Origin: UBA2177 sp964487525
GTDB taxonomy: Bacteria; Patescibacteriota; Dojkabacteria; SC72
Assembly: GCA_964487525.1 (NCBI GenBank)
Contig: CAZAQC010000010.1
Coordinates: 1-16,674, forward strand
Length of the DNA: 16,674 nucleotides
Direction of reading: 5' to 3'
Part shown: positions 12,114-16,674 of the stretch, one piece after another
Numbering within the stretch: the stretch's first letter is position 1
Layout: every line of letters begins with the position of its first letter
Position numbers and translations under genes: made by a program
Notes under the pieces: model-generated
The model's database searches: none
What the model saw: only the letters and a program-made list of their open reading frames with translations
What the model was told of the DNA's origin: nothing

Positions 12114-14393
12114 CTACAACCCTAGCTTCCAGATAACAGAACCGTCAAGAATATACATACTACTTTCTTCTGTATCAACCACAAAATTTCTTACATCACC
12201 AAATACGGTATCTTTGTCACCCCTGTATAAATACTGACCTAGCAAAGATATTTGGTTAGGATGCTTTTCATCAGCACCAGATTCTATTGGTTTCTCAAAT
12301 CTAAGGAATCTTTTCCCTTCTGAATCAAATAGATAGAGTCCAAACTCCATACTATCTCCTGTGAACGCTTTAGTTAAATTACCGTAATTCCCATCAAAGT
12401 TAATCGCACTTAGTGGAGCATTGTAATATTTGTTCTCATAGAAGCTGTAATTAAATCTTACAATATGTGGCTCCTCAGAAATTGTTATATATATACTTAA
12501 GTCAGCAACCATATCCGTAGCTAAAGCCATACTCTCATCCCCAAAGTAAGAGTATGTTAAACCGTACCTATCCCCATACGCAGGTGTAGATTTAAGCAAT
12601 GATTTCTTATCCTTTGAAAGGAAATATACATTGTCGGAATCTGTCCATACAGTCATTTCTACAATATCTGTAACGTCGACATCATCCACTCCCAACCCTG
12701 AAAGTCTAGCAAACGCAGAGAACCAACCCTCTTCATCAAAGGAAGCTTTCAACATGCCTTCTTTCAAATCATACACATAGACACCGTTTACCCCTACATA
12801 TACATGCTGGGGGTCCTGAACTAAACCTTCATTGTCTGGCAAGGCCTTAACGCTTTTGTCATACATGGAGATCCTGAACACACTCTTCTTCCCTTTGTCT
12901 GCAACAACCATGTACTCATTACCTGAATTATCCTTGTACGATGCAACATCTACAACATCAGAACCTTCACCAAAAGCTAACCTCGTATCTAAAAAGGTTG
13001 CCAATTTTCCATCGTTATCTGTTATCCCTATCCTCTTGTACAAAGAATCTCCTACCCCTAACACTAAACTCTCTAATTCATTAAACTTTACTGAATCTTC
13101 TTCGTTTAATTCTTTAGGAACTTCATTTAGAAGATTTTCTGCTTGGAAAAGATATGTCTCAGCAGTAGCCCTATCCACTACAGAGTTTTCTTCGCTTTTT
13201 CTAATTAAATCCTCTATCTGCGTAAATGATTCTCCAGCTAATTCACTAATCTCTCTCTCATGCCTCATTTTAATTGTAAAATTAATACCCAAGGCTAACA
13301 AAGTTATTACCAAGGCAACCATAAGTAGTACTTTAAACCTTCTTCCTCTTAAATCTCTAACCTTGTAATCGTCTATTCTCATGCCTGCAACCCCTACAGA
13401 TTTTCGTTTAGTAATTCTTATCTCCGAAAATCTGGATGCTAGCTTTTTGTACCACCTCTTTTTACCCAAATTCTCAGTTATACTATCCATCAATATGCCC
13501 CATTTCTCCTTAAAAATTTCTCCAACTTTTAATAGCAAAATCTTTGTCTTTTCATATATTGGAAGAATGATATTTTTAACCTTAAGAAATATCTCTTTTA
13601 ACTTTCCTTTTCCTTCAAAATTACTAAAGATTTTTTGGTCCTTAGGCTTCTTTATCCTCTCTACCCTAGCAATGGGCTTAAGAAACTTTTCTGCACTAGA
13701 TTTCATCTCTTCCATATTTGGAATAATTCTTTTTCTTTGTTTTACAATATTCTTTCTTTCCTCTCCCTTAGCAAAATACAACAAGGATTTAGTTCCATTT
13801 AAATTTGCACCTATGGCATCCAGTGTTCTTAAGAAATCCTCTTTCTTTTTGAGAACAGATAATCTTGAGAAATTATTACTTAGTAATTCATTGGTAGAAA
13901 CCATTATGACATCTTCATCATCGAGAGTTATACCCGCTGTATTTGCTCTCTTCTCTTCTAATATGTCCGAGATATTTACTACGGAACCCTTTTTGAAAGC
14001 ATATACATCATTTTCACCAAAGACTCCAACATATACTCCCTCCTCTTTAACTAGGAGTATTGCAAAACTAATGTTTATTCCAATCTGCCCCAATTCTTTG
14101 TCATCTGTAATTAGGTCTTTAACCTTTTTTACACCCTCTTCTATGGCATCTTTTAATGATTCATTTGTTGTTGAGGACGCAGAATACAGGTATCCGTCGA
14201 TTATGCTATCCCAAACAAATTTTGATATTCTCTCTGCATTTATACTTTTTTCCGCCGAAATGTTAAGAAGAGCATATACATCTCCCTGTTTGTTTACCTT
14301 CTTGTCTGTACTTCCATAGTAGTGTCTAAACACCGTTACATAGGAGTTTTCTTCCTTACTGTTGGATACGTATTGTTGAGCAGTTGTCTTCAT
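12114..14393 (-). CDS. Membrane protein with degenerate PP2C-fold domain and predicted extracytoplasmic beta-propeller
   Basis: A 759-aa protein. Residues about 15-210 look like a PP2C/SpoIIE-type phosphatase fold: GDVYALLNIS, the helix AERISKFVWDSIIDG, the strand pair INISFAILLVKEEGVYVGVF, GENDVYAFKKG (the GDSRAY-like turn) and LDDEDVIMVSTNELL. The catalytic metal-binding Asp-Gly of motif II is absent, so it is probably a pseudophosphatase or binding domain. A basic linker (about 211-350) leads to a TM helix (about 353-374), then a helical stalk (about 378-450). A C-terminal beta-rich region (about 470-759) follows with repeated strand-turn units (EYMVVADKGKKSVFRIS, SSMYILDGSVIWKL), best read as a beta-propeller. 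The gene is the third of an operon: its ATG follows the previous stop by two bases (TAACTATG), indicating coupled translation. The fold is inferred from pattern, not from a database match. Confidence 0.65.
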   Translation of the reverse strand: MKTTAQQYVSNSKEENSYVTVFRHYYGSTDKKVNKQGDVYALLNISAEKSINAERISKFVWDSIIDGYLYSASSTTNESLKDAIEEGVKKVKDLITDDKELGQIGINISFAILLVKEEGVYVGVFGENDVYAFKKGSVVNISDILEEKRANTAGITLDDEDVIMVSTNELLSNNFSRLSVLKKKEDFLRTLDAIGANLNGTKSLLYFAKGEERKNIVKQRKRIIPNMEEMKSSAEKFLKPIARVERIKKPKDQKIFSNFEGKGKLKEIFLKVKNIILPIYEKTKILLLKVGEIFKEKWGILMDSITENLGKKRWYKKLASRFSEIRITKRKSVGVAGMRIDDYKVRDLRGRRFKVLLMVALVITLLALGINFTIKMRHEREISELAGESFTQIEDLIRKSEENSVVDRATAETYLFQAENLLNEVPKELNEEDSVKFNELESLVLGVGDSLYKRIGITDNDGKLATFLDTRLAFGEGSDVVDVASYKDNSGNEYMVVADKGKKSVFRISMYDKSVKALPDNEGLVQDPQHVYVGVNGVYVYDLKEGMLKASFDEEGWFSAFARLSGLGVDDVDVTDIVEMTVWTDSDNVYFLSKDKKSLLKSTPAYGDRYGLTYSYFGDESMALATDMVADLSIYITISEEPHIVRFNYSFYENKYYNAPLSAINFDGNYGNLTKAFTGDSMEFGLYLFDSEGKRFLRFEKPIESGADEKHPNQISLLGQYLYRGDKDTVFGDVRNFVVDTEESSMYILDGSVIWKLGL

Positions 14394-14395
14394 AG

Positions 14396-14659
14396 TTATG
14401 TAAGAATTACAAACATCAAAGAGAGTAAAGATCCTACTAATACAATCGCCATGTACAGTAGAGTTACCGTTTTTACTATCTTGTTCTGGGGATCCTTGAA
14501 TGTGTCAGAGAGTATCCTTACTCTAAGAAATAACAGAAGGGAAAACAATATATTCCCTATTAAAACCAGTATTATTGGAACCTTAAGAAGGGATGTAATA
14601 TTAAAAGATATTATATTACTACCTGCCCCTAAACTATTTAAAAATTCATCTATATCCAT
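14396..14659 (-). CDS. Small two-TM membrane protein (possibly DUF5657-like)
   Basis: An 87-aa protein with two hydrophobic helices (about 23-45 and 66-87), joined by a basic and polar loop (RVRILSDTFKDPQNKIVK). The N-terminus MDIDEFLNSLGAGSN is probably amphipathic. Two helices around an R-x-R/Q-x-L-x-x-T-type loop recall small membrane proteins of Patescibacteria that I remember as DUF5657, but that name is uncertain. The ATG overlaps the stop of the upstream PH-domain gene (TAATG) and has a strong Shine-Dalgarno. The downstream pseudophosphatase starts two bases after its stop. The tight packing suggests the three proteins are made together and may form one membrane complex. Confidence 0.7.
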   Translation of the reverse strand: MDIDEFLNSLGAGSNIISFNITSLLKVPIILVLIGNILFSLLLFLRVRILSDTFKDPQNKIVKTVTLLYMAIVLVGSLLSLMFVILT

Positions 14660-15279
14660 TATATTTCTCCTTTCTCTTTAGACTCTAGTAAATCATACAA
14701 AATATCCTGTACCTCTCTTGGTCTAGGTATATTATCAAACTCTATCTCTGCCGTAGCGCCTGCTGTTTGAATATACACCGTTCCAATATCAAATATACTT
14801 CCTAATGCTCCAAACTGTTTATGTGTAACATCCTCTATCCTCTCCAACCTAGCTTCAGATACACTATGTGATACTATACTAGAAAAATCTACATCTATTA
14901 CTCTTTCATCAGTAATGATGTTTACATTGTAAAACCATCTTAAAAACGCAAACATAATTACAGTTAAGGAGATTGTAAAACAGGATAGGAATAATCCTAG
15001 AAAAAAAGAACCACTATTTGCTAAATCAGATAGTATAATCTGAAGAAATACAGGGATTAGTAATATTACAAAGGCCATAGCTGCGTATGGTAAGTATATA
15101 ATCCAATGAGATCTTACAATGAGGATAACATTTTCATTTTTTTCTTTACCATGGAATGTTAATTCCTTAGGAAAAGATCTAAAAGAACTATTATTGTTTT
15201 CTTGTAAATTATCTAGAAAAGATTTCTTTAATTTTCTAAATTTCTTTGGTATCAAATTTGGATTTTCTCTTTTAGCCAT
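14659..15279 (-). CDS. Membrane protein with bacterial PH domain
   Basis: A 206-aa protein with a basic N-terminal tail (about 1-50, MAKRENPNLIPKKFRKLKKS), two TM helices (about 58-80 and 90-113) and a C-terminal bacterial PH-like domain (about 116-200). The order is the YdbS/YdbT-type 'WF.n.ii.iT.eRvidvd...' arrangement: LRWFYNVNIITDERVIDVDF, then EARLERIEDVTHKQFGALGS, then IFDIGTVYIQTAG and the final helix PRPREVQDILYDLL. Such domains bind membranes or partner proteins, and no enzymatic role is implied. It is the first gene of the operon with the two-TM protein and the pseudophosphatase. Its promoter predicts only about three leader bases before the ATG at 15279. Confidence 0.82.
   Translation of the reverse strand: MAKRENPNLIPKKFRKLKKSFLDNLQENNNSSFRSFPKELTFHGKEKNENVILIVRSHWIIYLPYAAMAFVILLIPVFLQIILSDLANSGSFFLGLFLSCFTISLTVIMFAFLRWFYNVNIITDERVIDVDFSSIVSHSVSEARLERIEDVTHKQFGALGSIFDIGTVYIQTAGATAEIEFDNIPRPREVQDILYDLLESKEKGEI
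14667..14673 (-). promoter_or_regulatory. Strong Shine-Dalgarno for the two-TM gene
   Basis: The minus strand reads AAAGGAG (14673-14667), seven bases before the ATG at 14659. It is the clearest Shine-Dalgarno in the window and sits at an internal operon gene, unlike the leaderless first genes. Confidence 0.75.
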
Positions 15280-15288
15280 ATGTATCTA

Positions 15289-15317
15289 AAGATATCATAG
15301 AACAAGCTATATAACAA
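15289..15317 (-). promoter_or_regulatory. Predicted promoter of the PH/two-TM/PP2C-like operon
   Basis: On the minus strand, TTGTTA (15317-15312), a 17-base spacer ending in TGA, and TATCTT (15294-15289). The predicted start near 15282 leaves about three bases before the ATG at 15279. Both boxes are four of six to consensus, helped by the extended TGA. A nearby TATGAT (15299-15294) is an alternative -10. Confidence 0.4.
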
Positions 15318-15343
15318 GAATAGAGAGAGTTTTTACCTGCCTT

Positions 15344-16674
15344 TTACATTCTTTTCTCTACATTGAAAAACCAATAATGCGATTGCTGTTGAATTCTCAT
15401 ATGTCCCGGGGCCATTTGATTATATATATCCTTGAAACTCATTCCCAAAATATTCACAACTCCTCTATCCGTACTAAATGAAACATTAGTTGTTGATCCA
15501 TTAGAAAGAGCTGTAGACACACTGTATACCGCACTTACTGGACTTAACAAGAAACTTCTTAACTCTGCAGAGGAATAGGGCACCTTATCCGTTCTTCCAT
15601 AGTCTAGCCTACCTGGACAAATTCCGTAGTCACTTGGAAGTAATCTCGATTTGTCGGGAGTTCTACTCAATCCTATATTGTTCTTTATTAAATAGGCATT
15701 TACTATATCAGCCATTTCCTGAGGAGACAACCACGGAGAATGACCACAAGTCTCTCCATCGGGTTTGTCGCCATAGCGATACCATGATTTATAAAACCAT
15801 GTGACCTTAGACAGTTTTTCCCATGCATCATTAAACCAATTTCCTCCACCTCCACTCTGAGTATCCCATCCAACATTATTTACCCATCCCCCATGTACTG
15901 CTGCATATTGAGTAGATACTGGATTCCCTCCACCATCAACTAAAATTACTCCCCTTGTTGCTAAGACTGCCTCTTTCCATCTACCTGTTTTAAGAGGAGT
16001 ATTAAACACCTGACAAGATTGAGTTGTACATATACTTCCTCTCCCATTTGATGTATGCCTCACTGCAAAGGTTCTTGCTGCAATAGCCTGAGCCTTAAGA
16101 ACTTCCATATGCCAATCTTCGGGCATCTCTTTTATACCCATGAGGTAATAATCTTCGAAACTATTAACCCCATAACCATCTATACTAATATTTTGCATAA
16201 GGGATTCCTCTACTCCATTAATAACTACAGAACCTGTTCCAAGAACCGTACCTGGATAATAGAAACTAAGTATTTGAGTATACGATTGTCCAGCATCAGC
16301 CCTTGCTCTTGCGCCCCACTGACTCATACCATTTCTATGGGTATATGCTCCAATAGAGAACACACCGAAAGACCCTGATGGTGCTTGTGATATAGAAGTC
16401 CCATCCTCCGTTCCTGTATATCCTCCACTTGAGATTAACCCTGCACTTCTAGCAGCTATCAATGCCGCTTGTAATTGGGAAACTTTCTTGGTTAAATCTG
16501 TTATCTCGGAACTAAGACCACTCTTTGTCGCTACCTGTTTACTTAACTCTGCCTGTAATTTAATCTTTTCATTTGCTAATAACTCATGTGCATCATCTAA
16601 ACCCTTCCTCTGACTATCCAAATCTGCCATCTGTTTATCCAAATCTGCCTTACTCTCTGCTAATGAACTAAACT
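15344..16674 (-). CDS. SpoIID/LytB-domain cell-wall protein with N-terminal coiled coil (5' end outside the window)
   Basis: The frame is open from the right edge to the TAA at 15344 (443 codons seen), so the start and any signal peptide are missing. The TTG at 16642 is not a credible start. The first 65 or so residues are a charged coiled coil (LDSQRKGLDDAHELLANEKI onward). A Gly/Ser linker leads to a SpoIID domain: THRNGMSQWGARARADAGQ with ILSFYYPGT, then EDYYLMGIKEMPEDWHMEVL and KAQAIAARTFAVRHT (Glu codon at 16127-16129 corresponds to the catalytic Glu of SpoIID), then AVLATRGVILVDGGGNPVST. SpoIID is a lytic transglycosylase acting on peptidoglycan; related LytB proteins modify autolysins. 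The GMSQWGA-YYPGT block comes before the EMP block, whereas in Bacillus SpoIID it comes after. A division or wall-remodelling role is inferred. Confidence 0.88.
   Translation of the reverse strand, partial: FSSLAESKADLDKQMADLDSQRKGLDDAHELLANEKIKLQAELSKQVATKSGLSSEITDLTKKVSQLQAALIAARSAGLISSGGYTGTEDGTSISQAPSGSFGVFSIGAYTHRNGMSQWGARARADAGQSYTQILSFYYPGTVLGTGSVVINGVEESLMQNISIDGYGVNSFEDYYLMGIKEMPEDWHMEVLKAQAIAARTFAVRHTSNGRGSICTTQSCQVFNTPLKTGRWKEAVLATRGVILVDGGGNPVSTQYAAVHGGWVNNVGWDTQSGGGGNWFNDAWEKLSKVTWFYKSWYRYGDKPDGETCGHSPWLSPQEMADIVNAYLIKNNIGLSRTPDKSRLLPSDYGICPGRLDYGRTDKVPYSSAELRSFLLSPVSAVYSVSTALSNGSTTNVSFSTDRGVVNILGMSFKDIYNQMAPGHMRIQQQSHYWFFNVEKRM

Noticed and set aside
12832..13368. 178-codon plus-strand open frame
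   Set aside because: Antisense shadow of the same membrane protein gene, with a similarly biased composition and no family resemblance.
13381..14319. 312-codon plus-strand open frame
   Set aside because: It lies wholly opposite the PP2C-like gene, is rich in Ser, Phe and Leu as expected of an antisense frame, and has no recognisable domain or start signals.
15344..16642. TTG at 16642 as the start of the SpoIID-domain gene
   Set aside because: The frame stays open to the window edge with continuing coiled-coil sequence, and no signal peptide or start signals accompany the TTG; the gene is simply cut by the edge.
1..16674. CRISPR arrays, insertion sequences, prophage or att sites
   Set aside because: No regularly spaced repeats, transposase genes or terminal inverted repeats were seen; the lone tyrosine recombinase has no element-like neighbours and no repeat of a tRNA 3' end.

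Overview
The window reads as a gene-dense, AT-rich (roughly one third G+C by eye) piece of a Patescibacteria/CPR-type bacterial chromosome. This placement is an inference. It rests on reduced housekeeping proteins with lineage-typical sequence (a DeoR-type HTH on a membrane anchor, a large membrane-tethered TraG/VirD4-like ATPase, a divergent Xer recombinase, a SpoIID-domain wall enzyme without sporulation genes), on very short intergenic spaces, and on three scattered single tRNA genes. UGA ends the FtsB-like gene, so the UGA=Gly code of Gracilibacteria/Absconditabacteria is unlikely.

Layout. Bases 1-3338 (minus strand) hold the start of an ATP-dependent DNA ligase, a membrane-anchored HTH protein and DNA polymerase I. 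Next come ftsH and an elongator tRNA-Met (3354-5331), elongation factor P (5375-5935), the initiator tRNA-fMet (6031-6105) and an FtsB/DivIC-family division protein (6145-6591). A Xer-like recombinase (6723-7610) is the only plus-strand gene; its promoter region is shared divergently with the FtsB-like gene. Beyond it, on the minus strand, lie tRNA-Ile with anticodon UAU (7642-7715), the membrane-tethered ATPase with a 10-N assembly gap beside its Walker A motif (7750-10275), a 105-aa unknown protein, a 308-aa single-pass surface protein and smpB. Upstream of smpB is a three-gene envelope operon (15279 down to 12114): a PH-domain membrane protein, a two-TM small protein, and a degenerate PP2C-fold protein with a TM helix and a predicted beta-propeller. 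The window closes with a SpoIID/LytB-domain protein that runs off the right edge.

How the genes relate. Ligase, PolI and Xer serve DNA repair and chromosome resolution. FtsH, EF-P, SmpB and the tRNAs serve translation and its quality control. The FtsB-like protein, the SpoIID protein, the PH/PP2C operon and the ATPase act at the envelope.

The most striking features lie between and within these genes. Several genes (HTH protein, polA, FtsB-like, smpB) have a recognisable -10 box placed so that the predicted transcription start falls on or next to the A of the ATG, i.e. leaderless mRNAs. A strong Shine-Dalgarno appears at an internal operon gene. AUA appears to be read by a true UAU-anticodon tRNA-Ile. 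Several conserved core proteins carry substitutions at functional residues: XerC/D box II His to Asn, FtsH pore Phe to Leu, SmpB DKR to EKK, PolI O-helix Tyr to Phe, and an Arg32-type EF-P loop. No CRISPR array, insertion sequence or obvious prophage is visible, and no stretch longer than about 130 bases lacks a gene.
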